Assembly: GCF_000155975.1 (NCBI RefSeq)
Contig: NZ_GG730299.1
Coordinates: forward strand, 558,305 to 622,304
Length of the DNA: 64,000 nucleotides
Direction: 5' to 3'
Source of the DNA: Citrobacter youngae ATCC 29220
GTDB lineage: Bacteria; Pseudomonadota; Gammaproteobacteria; Enterobacterales; Enterobacteriaceae
The notes under the pieces were generated by a model. The model had not been told where the DNA came from and searched no databases. It saw only the letters and a list, made by a program, of their open reading frames with translations. This document shows, one piece after another, positions 41,085 to 56,302 of the stretch; the stretch's first letter is position 1, and every line of letters starts with the position of its first letter. Made by a program: the position numbers and the translations under genes.

Positions 41085-42230
41085 ATGAAAATTACACTAG
41101 TTACTAACACCGTATCATCAATATTCTATTTTAGGTTAAGGCTAATTTCTAGACTTCTTCAAGACCATCATCAGATATCAATTCTTATTCCAGAAACTGA
41201 GTCCATGAATCCACTAATCGTGGACCTTAAAAAATTAGGTGTTTTGGTGCTTTTTTATAACGCATCAAGAACTGGCATTAATCCCTTTACAGAATTCCTA
41301 ACTATAATTTCTCTTTATAAAGTAATAAAAAAGATCAGTCCTGATGTAGTATTTTCTTTTTTCCCAAAACCAATTATTTTTGGTTCTATAGCCGCAAAGT
41401 TGGCTGGAGTAAAACGTATTGTTTCTATGTTTGAGGGGCTCGGTTTTTGTTTTACTAAACGCCCAGAAAAGGATGGCGTAAAGAAAGTAATTCTTAGGGT
41501 AGTACAACTTTCTCTATATAAAATGTTTTTGAGGTTATCTGATTCTGTTTTATTTTTGAATATTGATGATGCAAATGAACTAATAAAAAAACATAATATT
41601 AAAGTCAGGCATCATCAGGTGGTCGGTGGTATTGGGGTTAATTTGGAAACGTATAGGTTGAAAGACCTGACCTATAAAAATGGACCACTAACGTTTACTA
41701 TGGTATCACGATTGCTAATTGATAAGGGTATTCGTGAGTATGTTTCTGCCGCAGAAATTGTTAAGAGAGAATATCCAGATACGATTTTCCAAGTTATTGG
41801 TGGAATGGATGATAATCTTGGTGGTATATCTTATCCGGAGTTTGAAAAATGGAAATCTGATAATAATGTTGTTTTCACTGGTGTAATTAGCAATGTTATT
41901 GATATTTTGAAGAGTTCTGACGTTTTTGTTCTTCCATCCTATCGCGAGGGAGTGCCACGAAGTAGTCAAGAGGCTCTTGCTGTTGGCTTACCTATTATTA
42001 CTACAGATGTGCCTGGGTGCAAAGAAACGGTAGTTGACGGTGTTAACGGATTTCTCGTACCACCTTGGGACTCAGAATCATTATCCAAAAAAATGATAGA
42101 GCTTATTGAAAACAAAAAATTACTTATAGAAATGGGAAAACAAAGTAGATTGTTAGCAGAGAATAGGTTCGATGAAGAAAGTTTTTGTGACAGGGTGATC
42201 AATATATTGATTAATAGAAAATGTAATTAA
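41085..42230 (+). CDS. O-antigen glycosyltransferase, GT4
   Basis: GT-B-fold family 4 retaining transferase of 381 residues. The donor domain starts near TFTMVSRLLIDKGI (residues 203-216), and the family EX7E is Glu288 to Glu296 in SYREGVPRSSQEALA. The N-terminal half contains PKPIIFGSIAAKLAGV and MFEGLGFCF, patterns common in transferases acting on lipid-linked N-acetylhexosamine acceptors, though that is a loose indication. It lies nine bases after the UbiA-like gene; a 243-base gap then precedes rmlA. Confidence 0.87.
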   Translation: MKITLVTNTVSSIFYFRLRLISRLLQDHHQISILIPETESMNPLIVDLKKLGVLVLFYNASRTGINPFTEFLTIISLYKVIKKISPDVVFSFFPKPIIFGSIAAKLAGVKRIVSMFEGLGFCFTKRPEKDGVKKVILRVVQLSLYKMFLRLSDSVLFLNIDDANELIKKHNIKVRHHQVVGGIGVNLETYRLKDLTYKNGPLTFTMVSRLLIDKGIREYVSAAEIVKREYPDTIFQVIGGMDDNLGGISYPEFEKWKSDNNVVFTGVISNVIDILKSSDVFVLPSYREGVPRSSQEALAVGLPIITTDVPGCKETVVDGVNGFLVPPWDSESLSKKMIELIENKKLLIEMGKQSRLLAENRFDEESFCDRVINILINRKCN

Positions 42231-42473
42231 GCAGTTGGTGGTTTTTGATTGCTGAAATAGTTTGTCTTGTGATAAATCTATTAAGTTCCTTAGGTATCTT
42301 ATGTTTGTATCACTAATCAAAACTCGTTAACATGATTTTCCTCAATATCATCTATTTATTTAATCAGTACTTTATTATTGCTTGTAAGATGATTCTTCTG
42401 TCAGGTCATGCGTTGATTAAATGATGATATATTGTTCAATCGAAATGTAAAGAATGAATTTTTTGGAGCTGAA
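42231..42473. other. AT-rich gap between the GT4 gene and rmlA
   Basis: 243 bases without a gene, the largest break inside the O-antigen cluster, where other genes overlap or nearly touch. No terminator or JUMPstart is evident. It may be a scar of gene gain or loss or carry a secondary promoter for rmlA; I see no remnant that I can name. Confidence 0.5.
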
Positions 42474-43340
42474 ATGAAAGGTATTATATTGGCTGGTGGT
42501 TCCGGATCCCGACTTTACCCCATTACATTAGGTGTCTCAAAACAACTGATGCCGGTTTATGATAAGCCGATGATCTATTACCCCTTGTCAGTGCTAATGC
42601 TTGCAGGTATTCGTGATATTCTTATAATCACTACACCATATGATTTACCCAGTTTCAGACGCTTACTTGGTACTGGTGAACGTTTCGGAGTTAATATTAG
42701 CTATCAAGAACAACCATCCCCTGATGGTTTAGCACAGGCGTTTATTCTTGGTGAAGAGTTTATTGACAATCAAAGATGCGCCCTGGTGTTGGGTGATAAT
42801 ATCTTCTTTGGTCAAAATTTTGCGCCTCGGCTTGAGTTTGTAGCTGAACGTGATATAGGGGCAACGATTTTTGGCTACCAAGTAATGGACCCAGAGCGAT
42901 TTGGAGTTGTTGAGTTTGATAGTTCCAATCGAGCTATTTCAATAGAAGAGAAACCATTAAAACCCAGGTCAAACTGGGCTGTTACTGGGCTTTATTTTTA
43001 TGATAATAATGTCGTCGAAATGGCAAAGAAAATAAAACCATCTGCTCGTGGCGAATATGAAATTACTTCCCTTAATCAAATGTACCTTGAACAAGGTTTG
43101 CTTAATGTTGAACTTTTAGGTCGTGGGTTTGCTTGGTTAGATACAGGAACCCACGAAAGTCTTCTTGATGCGAGCATGTTTGTAAATACTATCGAAAAAA
43201 GACAAGGATTTAAAATTGCCTGTCTTGAAGAGATAGCTTTACGAAAAGGATGGGTTTCACCTGAACAGTTGGCTGACGATGCTAACATATTAGGAAAAAC
43301 AGATTATGGAAGATACATTCTACAACTGATTAATAAATGA
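42474..43340 (+). CDS. rmlA: Glucose-1-phosphate thymidylyltransferase
   Basis: Makes dTDP-glucose from dTTP and glucose 1-phosphate, the substrate of RmlB. Start at 42474 ([17 protein letters not shown]), with GGAG about seven bases upstream, gives 288 residues; a longer frame from 42432 is not family-like. The nucleotidyltransferase motif GGSGSRLYP, the LGDN metal site and the IEEKP sugar-phosphate loop are intact. It is placed at the far end of the cluster from rmlB, next to gnd, and is AT-rich like the central genes. Confidence 0.95.
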   Translation: MKGIILAGGSGSRLYPITLGVSKQLMPVYDKPMIYYPLSVLMLAGIRDILIITTPYDLPSFRRLLGTGERFGVNISYQEQPSPDGLAQAFILGEEFIDNQRCALVLGDNIFFGQNFAPRLEFVAERDIGATIFGYQVMDPERFGVVEFDSSNRAISIEEKPLKPRSNWAVTGLYFYDNNVVEMAKKIKPSARGEYEITSLNQMYLEQGLLNVELLGRGFAWLDTGTHESLLDASMFVNTIEKRQGFKIACLEEIALRKGWVSPEQLADDANILGKTDYGRYILQLINK

Positions 43341-43496
43341 AGCATACAGCTAAAATCTTATAGTGCTTTTCCTTTTGTCTGATTTATATATTTAATTTAT
43401 TTATGATTTACTAGCTGTAATTTTTTGGGTTAACATTTTAGATACATTCAAGCCGCCCACAAGTCGCGCGGTGAACACACCTGACAGGAGTATGTA

Positions 43497-44903
43497 ATGT
43501 CCAAGCAACAGATCGGCGTCGTCGGTATGGCAGTGATGGGGCGCAACCTGGCGCTCAACATCGAAAGCCGTGGTTATACCGTCTCCATCTTCAACCGCTC
43601 CCGCGAGAAAACTGAAGAAGTTGTTGCCGAGAACCCGGGTAAGAAACTGGTTCCTTATTACACGGTGAAAGAGTTCGTCGAGTCTCTTGAAACCCCTCGT
43701 CGTATCCTGTTAATGGTGAAAGCGGGGGCTGGTACGGATGCTGCTATCGATTCCCTGAAGCCGTATCTGGATAAAGGCGACATCATCATTGATGGTGGTA
43801 ACACCTTCTTCCAGGACACTATTCGTCGTAACCGCGAACTGTCTGCGGAAGGCTTTAACTTTATCGGCACCGGTGTTTCCGGCGGTGAAGAGGGGGCGCT
43901 GAAAGGTCCTTCCATCATGCCTGGCGGTCAGAAAGAAGCCTATGAGCTGGTTGCGCCTATCCTGACCAAGATTGCCGCTGTTGCCGAAGATGGCGAGCCG
44001 TGCGTGACCTATATTGGTGCTGACGGTGCCGGCCACTATGTGAAGATGGTACACAACGGTATTGAATACGGCGATATGCAGCTGATTGCTGAAGCTTATT
44101 CACTGCTGAAAGGCGGTCTGAACCTGTCTAACGAAGAGCTGGCTACCACCTTCACAGAGTGGAACGAAGGCGAGTTGAGCAGCTACCTGATTGACATCAC
44201 CAAAGACATCTTCACCAAAAAAGATGAAGACGGTAAATACCTGGTCGACGTAATTCTGGACGAAGCGGCGAACAAAGGTACCGGTAAATGGACCAGCCAG
44301 AGCTCTCTGGATCTGGGCGAACCGCTGTCGCTGATAACCGAGTCAGTATTCGCGCGTTACATCTCTTCTCTGAAAGATCAGCGCGTTGCGGCATCTAAAG
44401 TGCTGTCTGGCCCGCAGGCTAAACTGGCTGGCGATAAAGCCGAGTTCGTTGAGAAAGTTCGTCGCGCGCTGTATCTGGGCAAAATCGTTTCCTACGCGCA
44501 GGGCTTCTCTCAGCTGCGCGCCGCGTCTGACGAGTACAACTGGGATCTGAACTACGGTGAAATCGCGAAGATCTTCCGCGCGGGCTGCATCATTCGTGCG
44601 CAGTTCCTGCAGAAAATCACCGACGCCTACGCTGAAAATGCGGGCATCGCTAACCTGCTGCTGGCACCGTACTTCAAGAACATCGCTGACGAATACCAGC
44701 AGGCGCTGCGTGATGTAGTGGCTTACGCTGTGCAAAATGGTATTCCGGTACCAACGTTCGCTGCCGCAGTCGCATACTACGACAGCTACCGCGCAGCGGT
44801 ACTGCCGGCGAACCTGATTCAGGCCCAGCGTGACTACTTCGGTGCGCACACTTATAAACGCATCGATAAAGAAGGCGTGTTCCACACCGAATGGTTGGAT
44901 TAA
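43497..44903 (+). CDS. gnd: 6-phosphogluconate dehydrogenase, decarboxylating
   Basis: Oxidative pentose-phosphate enzyme converting 6-phosphogluconate and NADP to ribulose 5-phosphate, CO2 and NADPH. The 468 residues carry [13 protein letters not shown] at the N-terminus, the active-site GVSGGEEGA and the lysine/asparagine stretch [11 protein letters not shown]. It marks the right border of the O-antigen locus, and its base composition returns to chromosomal. The gene has its own good Shine-Dalgarno (CAGGAG). gnd alleles are often exchanged together with the O-antigen cluster. Confidence 0.98.
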   Translation: MSKQQIGVVGMAVMGRNLALNIESRGYTVSIFNRSREKTEEVVAENPGKKLVPYYTVKEFVESLETPRRILLMVKAGAGTDAAIDSLKPYLDKGDIIIDGGNTFFQDTIRRNRELSAEGFNFIGTGVSGGEEGALKGPSIMPGGQKEAYELVAPILTKIAAVAEDGEPCVTYIGADGAGHYVKMVHNGIEYGDMQLIAEAYSLLKGGLNLSNEELATTFTEWNEGELSSYLIDITKDIFTKKDEDGKYLVDVILDEAANKGTGKWTSQSSLDLGEPLSLITESVFARYISSLKDQRVAASKVLSGPQAKLAGDKAEFVEKVRRALYLGKIVSYAQGFSQLRAASDEYNWDLNYGEIAKIFRAGCIIRAQFLQKITDAYAENAGIANLLLAPYFKNIADEYQQALRDVVAYAVQNGIPVPTFAAAVAYYDSYRAAVLPANLIQAQRDYFGAHTYKRIDKEGVFHTEWLD

Positions 44904-44930
44904 TCTGATTTAACCCCACTGTAAATCCAG

Positions 44931-44957
44931 GCCCGGAGCGCTCCTCCGGGCTTTTTT
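44931..44957 (+). terminator. Intrinsic terminator of gnd
   Basis: Stem GCCCGGAG (44931-44938) with CTCCGGGC (44944-44951), five-base loop, then six T: a clean rho-independent terminator 28 bases after the gnd stop. Confidence 0.93.
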
Positions 44958-45099
44958 ATTGTCAAAAAATGGGATTCAGTCAGGTCTGATAGTCGGTGCA
45001 GTTGCAAATCACGATATACTGCTGCAATGCAGAGCCGATACGTCACAATGCTGGCGGCGTGTTCACCTCAACGTTTAACTGGAAGAAGTTACAGAGCGA

Positions 45100-46266
45100 A
45101 TGAAGATAACTATCTCAGGAACAGGTTATGTAGGTCTGTCGAACGGTATTCTGATTGCCCAACACCATGAAGTGGTGGCTCTGGATATTGTCCCGGCGAA
45201 GGTCGAGATGCTGAATCAGAAAAAATCGCCGATTGTTGACAAAGAGATCGAAGAGTATTTGGCGACGAAACCGCTGAATTTTCGTGCAACGACCGATAAG
45301 TACGATGCATATCGCGATGCGGATTACGTGATTATTGCGACGCCGACGGATTATGATCCGAAGACTAACTACTTCAACACATCAAGCGTCGAGTCTGTCA
45401 TTCGCGATGTGATTGCCATTAACCCAAATGCGATAATGGTCATTAAATCTACCATTCCGGTTGGTTTTACTCATTCAATTAAAGAACAATTTGGCATTGA
45501 TAATATTTTCTTCTCGCCAGAGTTTCTGCGAGAAGGCCGTGCACTTTACGACAACCTGCATCCGTCTCGTATCGTGATTGGTGAACGTTCCGAACGTGCG
45601 GAGCGCTTTGCCGTGCTGTTACAGGAAGGGGCGATAAAAAAAGATATTCCAACGCTGTTTACTGACTCAACCGAAGCGGAAGCCATCAAGCTATTTGCTA
45701 ACACCTATCTGGCGTTACGCGTGGCCTACTTCAACGAACTGGACAGCTATGCAGAAAGTTTAGGCTTAAGCTCACGGCAGATTATTGAAGGCGTGTGCCT
45801 GGATCCACGTATCGGTAATCATTACAACAATCCCTCATTCGGCTACGGGGGTTACTGCCTGCCGAAAGATACTAAGCAATTGCTGGCGAATTACGCGTCC
45901 GTGCCGAATAACATTATCGGCGCGATCGTCGATGCTAACCGGACGCGCAAAGACTTCATTGCAGATTCCATACTGGCGCGTAAACCTAAAGTGGTTGGCG
46001 TGTACCGTTTGATCATGAAAAGTGGCTCTGATAACTTCCGCGCGTCCTCTATTCAGGGGATTATGAAGCGCATTAAAGCCAAGGGCGTACCCGTTATTAT
46101 TTATGAACCCGTTATGGAGGAAGATGAATTTTTCCACTCGCGGGTAGTACGCGATCTTAACGCGTTCAAAAATGAAGCGGATGTCATTATCTCTAACCGT
46201 ATGACGGCAGAGTTGGCAGATGTAGAAGAGAAGGTGTATACCCGCGATTTGTTCGGTAGTGATTAA
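45100..46266 (+). CDS. ugd: UDP-glucose 6-dehydrogenase
   Basis: Oxidises UDP-glucose twice to UDP-glucuronate, needed for colanic acid and for aminoarabinose of lipid A. The 388 residues show the NAD motif [10 protein letters not shown] near the start, the catalytic Cys253 in YGGYCLPKD and the EFLREG substrate loop. It stands alone between two terminators. Its product is the substrate for the epimerase encoded next door on the other strand. Confidence 0.98.
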   Translation: MKITISGTGYVGLSNGILIAQHHEVVALDIVPAKVEMLNQKKSPIVDKEIEEYLATKPLNFRATTDKYDAYRDADYVIIATPTDYDPKTNYFNTSSVESVIRDVIAINPNAIMVIKSTIPVGFTHSIKEQFGIDNIFFSPEFLREGRALYDNLHPSRIVIGERSERAERFAVLLQEGAIKKDIPTLFTDSTEAEAIKLFANTYLALRVAYFNELDSYAESLGLSSRQIIEGVCLDPRIGNHYNNPSFGYGGYCLPKDTKQLLANYASVPNNIIGAIVDANRTRKDFIADSILARKPKVVGVYRLIMKSGSDNFRASSIQGIMKRIKAKGVPVIIYEPVMEEDEFFHSRVVRDLNAFKNEADVIISNRMTAELADVEEKVYTRDLFGSD

Positions 46267-46275
46267 TATCCCTCT

Positions 46276-46310
46276 CGATAAAAAGGCCTTATTAAAGGCC
46301 TTTTTTATCG
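46276..46310. terminator. Bidirectional terminator between ugd and uge
   Basis: CGATAAAAAGGCC (46276-46288) pairs with GGCCTTTTTTATCG (46297-46310), giving an A-run on one side and a T-run on the other. It serves ugd on the plus strand and uge on the minus strand. Confidence 0.9.
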
Positions 46311-46325
46311 TAAACAGGTCTGGAA

Positions 46326-47330
46326 TTAGACCTTATAAAAATCACGGTACCAGTCGACAAAGTTCCGCACTCCATCCCTAACCGTCGTCTCTGGTTTAAA
46401 ACCAATCACGTCATACAGTGCTTTGGTATCCGCGCTGGTTTCCAGCACGTCACCGGGCTGCAGCGGTAGCATATTTTTTGTCGCGTCAATGCCAAGCGCT
46501 TCTTCCAGGGCCTTGATATAATCCATCAACTCGACCGGTGAACTATTGCCGATATTGTAGACCCGCCAGGGGGCAATACTGGCCGCTGGCGTTCCTGTTT
46601 CAACGGTCCACTGGGAGTCTGCTTGCGGAATGACATCCTGCAGGCGAATGATTGCTTCTGCGATATCATCAATATAGGTAAAGTCACGCTTCATTTTGCC
46701 GTAGTTATAAACGTCAATACTTTTCCCTTCCAGCATCGCTTTGGTGAACTTGAACAACGCCATATCCGGGCGACCCCACGGACCATACACGGTAAAGAAG
46801 CGCAGGCCGGTTGTGGGCAAACCGTACAGATGGGAATAAGTATGGGCCATCAGTTCATTAGCTTTTTTGGTGGCGGCATACAGGGATACGGGGTGATCGA
46901 CGGAATCGTCCGTTGAAAAAGGCATTTTTCGATTCAGACCGTATACCGAACTGGAAGAGGCATAGAGTAAATGCTGAATTTTATTATGCCGACAACCTTC
47001 CAGTATGTTCAGAAAGCCGGTGAGATTTGAGTCTGCGTAAGCATGGGGGTTTTCGAGTGAATAGCGTACGCCAGCCTGTGCGGCGAGATGAATCACACGA
47101 TCAAAATGCCCGGATGCGAAGAGTGCTGACATGCTTTCCCGGTCGGCTAAATCAATCTTATGAAAATGGAAACCGGGGTGTACCAGCAGCCCCAGACGCG
47201 CCTGCTTAAGACTGACGTCGTAGTAGTCGTTCAGATTATCGATACCGACGACTTGATGGCCTGCCTCAAGGAGGCGTTTGCTAACATGGAAGCCGATGAA
47301 ACCAGCGGCCCCCGTAACCAGGTATTTCAT
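46326..47330 (-). CDS. uge: UDP-glucuronate 4-epimerase
   Basis: SDR enzyme converting UDP-glucuronate to UDP-galacturonate (Uge/Gla/LpsL group). The 334 residues have GAAGFIG (7-13), Tyr151/Lys155 in the YXXXK motif, SSSSVYG and the later [11 protein letters not shown]. It runs opposite to ugd and wzzB with an AGAGGA Shine-Dalgarno. E. coli K-12 lacks a gene here, so it is an accessory insertion in the ugd-wzzB interval. UDP-galacturonate could go to the lipopolysaccharide core or to the O-antigen. Confidence 0.92.
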   Translation of the reverse strand: MKYLVTGAAGFIGFHVSKRLLEAGHQVVGIDNLNDYYDVSLKQARLGLLVHPGFHFHKIDLADRESMSALFASGHFDRVIHLAAQAGVRYSLENPHAYADSNLTGFLNILEGCRHNKIQHLLYASSSSVYGLNRKMPFSTDDSVDHPVSLYAATKKANELMAHTYSHLYGLPTTGLRFFTVYGPWGRPDMALFKFTKAMLEGKSIDVYNYGKMKRDFTYIDDIAEAIIRLQDVIPQADSQWTVETGTPAASIAPWRVYNIGNSSPVELMDYIKALEEALGIDATKNMLPLQPGDVLETSADTKALYDVIGFKPETTVRDGVRNFVDWYRDFYKV

Positions 47331-47727
47331 GTTCGTTCCTCTTTTTGGCTAAAAGGTAGCCAGGCACTATCTGGTGCAACGAAAAGTGGAATAATACCGT
47401 CAGATGGCAAAAAAGCTAATGGTTATACTTTTTACTCATGCCATTTTTACTGGTAAGGCGATAAATATTCACGGTGTGAATTTAATTGGTGAGAGTATTG
47501 GATATATACGTTTGCTGACATTTCATCCGGAGATTGACAATTTTCCTACAAAGAATGGTCTTTCAGTATTGACACTTTTCTTAAATTCCATCTCTTTTTC
47601 TCCAGCGACTAAAATACCAATCAAAAACGCCTAAACAATTTGATTTTTTTATCATTATTCCTATGGCATTGCCTTAAATTATAGCTAAACTGATTCGAGT
47701 TTAAGTCTTTCCTTATTTAGGGTATCT
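47331..47727. other. AT-rich divergent gap between uge and wzzB
   Basis: 397 bases that should hold the uge and wzzB promoters. wzz genes of enterics are known targets of PmrA and RcsB, and there are CTTAA-like half-sites near 47676-47712, but none is good enough to assign. A 76-codon frame (47404-47634) is not convincing as a gene. Confidence 0.6.
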
Positions 47728-48708
47728 ATGTCTGTAAGTGATAACAACATGTCCGGGCACGGAAACGATCCGGAACAGATTGATCTGATTGATTTGCTGG
47801 TACAGCTATGGCGTGGGAAAGTAACTATCGTTATCGCGATCGTTGTTGCCTTAGTACTGGCTGTGGGCTATTTAGCGGTAGCAAAAGAGAAATGGACCTC
47901 AACAGCGATTATTACTCAACCGGATGTTGGTCAAATAGCGACCTATAACAACGCGCTCAACGTGCTGTATGGAGCCAACGCGCCGAAGGTTACTGAACTT
48001 CAGGTGAACGTTATCGGTCGTTTCAGTACTTCTTTTTCCGCGTTGGCTGAAATGCTTGATAATCAGGAAGAACCACAGAAACTGTCAATTGAGCAGTCTG
48101 TAAAAGGCCAACAGCTGCCGTTAGCGGTCTCCTATGTGGCGAGTACTCCAGAAGAGGCGCAGCGTCAGCTGGCTGAATACATTCAACAAACAGACGAAAA
48201 GGTTGCCAAAGAGCTGGAGGGTGACCTGGCTGATAACATCAAGCTGCAAACCACCACGCTACAGGACTCTCTGAAGACTCAGGAAGTGGTCGCGCAGGAG
48301 CAAAAAGATTTGCGAATTAAGCAAATCCAGGAAGCGCTGCGTTATGCAGAGCAGGCCGGTGTTACTAAGCCGCAAATTCAGCAAACTCAGGATGTCACGC
48401 AGGACAGTATGCTGCTGCTGGGTAGCGATGCTCTGAAGTCCATGATTGAGCATGAGTCTACGCGTCCTTTGATATTGTCTGAAAACTATTTCCAGACAAA
48501 ACAAAAACTGCTGGATATCGACAATCTTAAGCTCGAAGGGAGCGAATTACACGCCTACCGCTACGTGATGAAACCAACCTTGCCGATTCGTCGCGATAGC
48601 CCGAAAAAAGCAATTACCCTGGTGCTGGCCGTTCTGCTCGGCGGGATGATCGGTGCGGGTGTTGTGCTGGGGCGAAATGCGCTGCGTGGTTACAAAGCCA
48701 GAGCGTAG
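47728..48708 (+). CDS. wzzB: O-antigen chain-length determinant WzzB
   Basis: Polysaccharide co-polymerase in the inner membrane that sets the modal number of O-antigen repeats added by Wzy. The 326 residues show a first transmembrane segment near 33-53 and a long periplasmic alpha-helical part with coiled-coil character (about 170-215). The proline-rich stretch MKPTLPIRRDSPKK lies just before a second transmembrane segment near 295-317. The start MSVSDNN matches related WzzB proteins. It converges on the his operon. Confidence 0.97.
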   Translation: MSVSDNNMSGHGNDPEQIDLIDLLVQLWRGKVTIVIAIVVALVLAVGYLAVAKEKWTSTAIITQPDVGQIATYNNALNVLYGANAPKVTELQVNVIGRFSTSFSALAEMLDNQEEPQKLSIEQSVKGQQLPLAVSYVASTPEEAQRQLAEYIQQTDEKVAKELEGDLADNIKLQTTTLQDSLKTQEVVAQEQKDLRIKQIQEALRYAEQAGVTKPQIQQTQDVTQDSMLLLGSDALKSMIEHESTRPLILSENYFQTKQKLLDIDNLKLEGSELHAYRYVMKPTLPIRRDSPKKAITLVLAVLLGGMIGAGVVLGRNALRGYKARA

Positions 48709-48740
48709 TAAGTCGAAAGCAGTTTTACTCTGAGCACAAA

Positions 48741-48767
48741 AAACCGGGCGTCGCCCGGTTTTTTTAC
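48741..48767. terminator. Bidirectional terminator between wzzB and hisI
   Basis: AAACCGGGCG (48741-48750) pairs with CGCCCGGTTT (48752-48761), with T-runs on both strands. It ends wzzB and, on the other strand, the his operon. Confidence 0.93.
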
Positions 48768-48776
48768 GTCTGCAGC

Positions 48777-49381
48777 TTACTGATGGCGTTTGCGTAAGTT
48801 CTCAATAACCGTCGTCAGATCAAGCTCCTGATCCTGCAGCAGAACCAGCAGGTGATACATCAGGTCAGAGGCTTCATTCGTCAGCTCGAAACGATCGTGC
48901 ACGGTGGCGGCCAGCGCGGTTTCCACACCTTCTTCACCGACCTTCTGGGCAATACGTTTAGTGCCGCTGGCATACAGTTTGGCGGTATAGGAGCTTGCCG
49001 GATCGGCAGTTTTACGTTCGGCAAGCAATTGTTCAAGCTGATACAGAAACAGCCATTGGTGGCTGGCGTCGCCAAAGCAGCTTGAGGTGCCTTTATGGCA
49101 GGTCGGGCCAATTGGGTTAGCCAGCACCAGCAGAGTGTCGTTGTCGCAGTCAGGCGCGATGTTCACCACGTTCAGATAGTGGCCGGATGTCTCACCCTTG
49201 GTCCACAGGCGTTGTTTCGTTCTCGAGAAAAAGGTCACTTTGCCGCTTTCGAGCGTTTTATCCAGCGCCTCCGGGTTCATATAACCCAGCATCAATACTT
49301 CGCCGGAGACCGCATGCTGCACGACAACCGGCATCAGTCCGTCGGTTTTTTCCCAGTCCAGTTCGCGGCATTGTTGCTTTG

Positions 49382-49388
<7 letters not shown>
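48777..49388 (-). CDS. hisI: Phosphoribosyl-AMP cyclohydrolase / phosphoribosyl-ATP pyrophosphatase
   Basis: Bifunctional enzyme (HisIE) of histidine steps 2 and 3: the C-terminal part cleaves pyrophosphate from PR-ATP and the N-terminal part opens the purine ring of PR-AMP. The 203 residues include the cyclohydrolase motifs [16 protein letters not shown] and a cysteine-rich metal site ([15 protein letters not shown]), then the pyrophosphatase segment [10 protein letters not shown]. Last gene of the his operon, overlapping hisF by seven bases. Confidence 0.98.
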
Positions 49389-54911
<5,523 letters not shown>

Positions 54912-54936
54912 GGTCGTTACTCCATCATCGGGTGTT

Positions 54937-55031
54937 GCCGGATGCGGCGCTGCCTTATCCGGCCTACAAGACCCGTAATATCAATGATTGTGACAATTCT
55001 TGTCGGCCTGATAAGCGAAGCGCCATCAGGC
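54937..55031. repeat. Pair of REP palindromes (BIME-like) between hisG and hisD
   Basis: Two hairpins: GCCGGATGCGGCG (from 54937) with TTATCCGGC (to 54963), and GCCTGATAAGCG (from 55005) with CGCCATCAGGC (to 55031). They lie inside the his operon and could make hisG message more stable than the rest, or cause polarity. The second resembles the wzc-wcaA element closely. Confidence 0.88.
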
Positions 55032-55037
55032 ATCAGA

Positions 55038-55937
55038 TCACTCCATCATCTTCTCAATCGGCAGTACCAGAATTGAGCTGGCGCCGAGCGCTTTCAGTTT
55101 TTCCATCGTTTCCCAGAACAGGGTTTCGCTGCTGACCATGTGCATGGCAACGCGCTGCTGGTCACCCGCCAGTGGCAGAATGGTAGGGCGCTCAGCGCCA
55201 GGCAGCAGGGCGATGACTTCGTCCAGGCGCTCGCTCGGCGCATGCATCATGATGTATTTGGATTCACGCGCCTGAATAACCCCTTGGATGCGGGTCAGTA
55301 GTTTGTCGATCAGCTGTTGTTTGGCTTCGGCCATTTCGCCGTCGCGCTGAATCAGGCAGGCTTTGGAGCGGTAAATCACTTCCACTTCACGCAGACCATT
55401 GGCTTCAAGCGTCGCGCCGGTTGACACCAGATCGCAGATCGCATCGGCCAGTCCCGCACGGGGCGCGACTTCGACAGAACCGTTTAACAGACAGGATTTA
55501 AACGACACCCCTTTTTGATCGAGGTAACGCTTGAGCAGGTGCGGGTAAGAGGTGGCGATACGCTTGCCGTTCAGGGCGACCGGGCCATCCCAGGCTTCAT
55601 CAACCGGCGTCGCGAGGGAAAGACGGCAGCCGCCGAAATCCAGACGACGCAGGGTAAAATAACGCGGATCTTCACCCTGTGCCCGACGATTGAGCAACTC
55701 TTCTTCCAGAACGTTTTCCCCGATAATGCCAAGGTCAACAACGCCGTCCATCACCAGACCCGGAATATCGTCATCACGCACGCGCAGAATATCAATCGGC
55801 ATATTTTCCGCCATCGCAATCAAGCGCTGGGTGTGAAGATTAATTTTAATGCCGCAACGGGCCAGTAATTCGCGTGAATCGTCGCTTAAACGGCCTGATT
55901 TCTGCATAGCTATGCGTAAGCGGGTGTTGTCTAACAT
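55038..55937 (-). CDS. hisG: ATP phosphoribosyltransferase
   Basis: First, feedback-inhibited enzyme of histidine synthesis, joining ATP and PRPP. The 299 residues are the long-form HisG with a C-terminal ACT-like regulatory domain. The start [21 protein letters not shown] and the PRPP-binding loop near [14 protein letters not shown] are conserved. First structural gene of the operon, preceded by leader and attenuator. Confidence 0.98.
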   Translation of the reverse strand: MLDNTRLRIAMQKSGRLSDDSRELLARCGIKINLHTQRLIAMAENMPIDILRVRDDDIPGLVMDGVVDLGIIGENVLEEELLNRRAQGEDPRYFTLRRLDFGGCRLSLATPVDEAWDGPVALNGKRIATSYPHLLKRYLDQKGVSFKSCLLNGSVEVAPRAGLADAICDLVSTGATLEANGLREVEVIYRSKACLIQRDGEMAEAKQQLIDKLLTRIQGVIQARESKYIMMHAPSERLDEVIALLPGAERPTILPLAGDQQRVAMHMVSSETLFWETMEKLKALGASSILVLPIEKMME

Positions 55938-55981
55938 TGTTTGTTCCTCGTTATCCTGTCTGAATCAGTTTGGTCGCGCAC

Positions 55982-56016
55982 AAAAAAAAAGCCCCCGGAA
56001 GAAATCTTCCGGGGGC
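55982..56016 (-). terminator. his operon attenuator
   Basis: On the minus strand a perfect 12-base stem (arms 55991-56002 and 56005-56016) with a two-base loop is followed by an unbroken run of nine T. It lies between hisL and hisG, so it is the intrinsic terminator that forms when the leader peptide is translated without stalling. Confidence 0.96.
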
Positions 56017-56080
56017 TTTCTCATACGCTCATGCACCGCTGGAAGATTTAAATGTCTCCCAGCACACATCGCCTGAAAGA

Positions 56081-56128
56081 CTAGTCAGGATGATGGTGGT
56101 GATGGTGTTTAAATTGAGCGCGTGTCAT
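56081..56128 (-). CDS. hisL: his operon leader peptide HisL
   Basis: A 15-residue leader, MTRAQFK followed by six histidines and PD, ending TAG. Ribosome stalling at the histidine codons when histidyl-tRNA is low favours the antiterminator and opens the operon. The E. coli and Salmonella peptide, from memory, has seven histidines and Val at position 4, so this version is one histidine shorter with Ala4. Confidence 0.96.
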   Translation of the reverse strand: MTRAQFKHHHHHHPD

Positions 56129-56167
56129 AAATTTTCTCGATGAATGTTTATTCATTTGATGTCTTTT

Positions 56168-56197
56168 AACCTAAACCACTTTAGCTACGGAAAGCAA
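56168..56197 (-). promoter_or_regulatory. Primary his operon promoter
   Basis: Minus-strand -35 TTGCTT (complement of 56192-56197) and -10 TAGGTT (complement of 56168-56173) with an 18-base spacer. The sequence closely follows the known his promoter of E. coli/Salmonella, including TTAAAAGACATC at the start region. Confidence 0.8.
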
Positions 56198-56302
56198 GGG
56201 CTTTTTTTGATCATTAATTCATTTCATATTGATACTATGAATTGTCAGCCACCGTGGGCTGGCGTAGCCTTGCGCTATAGGCCAAAAGTCAGGAGAGAAG
56301 GC

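Noticed and set aside
32303-43496. Possible insertion sequence or transposase remnants in the O-antigen cluster
   Set aside because: Each frame was read for transposase-like sequence and inverted terminal repeats; none was seen, so exchange by homologous recombination is more likely.
47404-47634. 76-codon plus-strand frame in the uge-wzzB gap
   Set aside because: No Shine-Dalgarno, no recognisable domain, and it covers the region expected to hold the promoters of both flanking genes.
56081-56128. His-codon repeat as a simple repeat or tag-like artefact
   Set aside because: Context (promoter upstream, attenuator and hisG downstream) shows that it is the natural his leader peptide.
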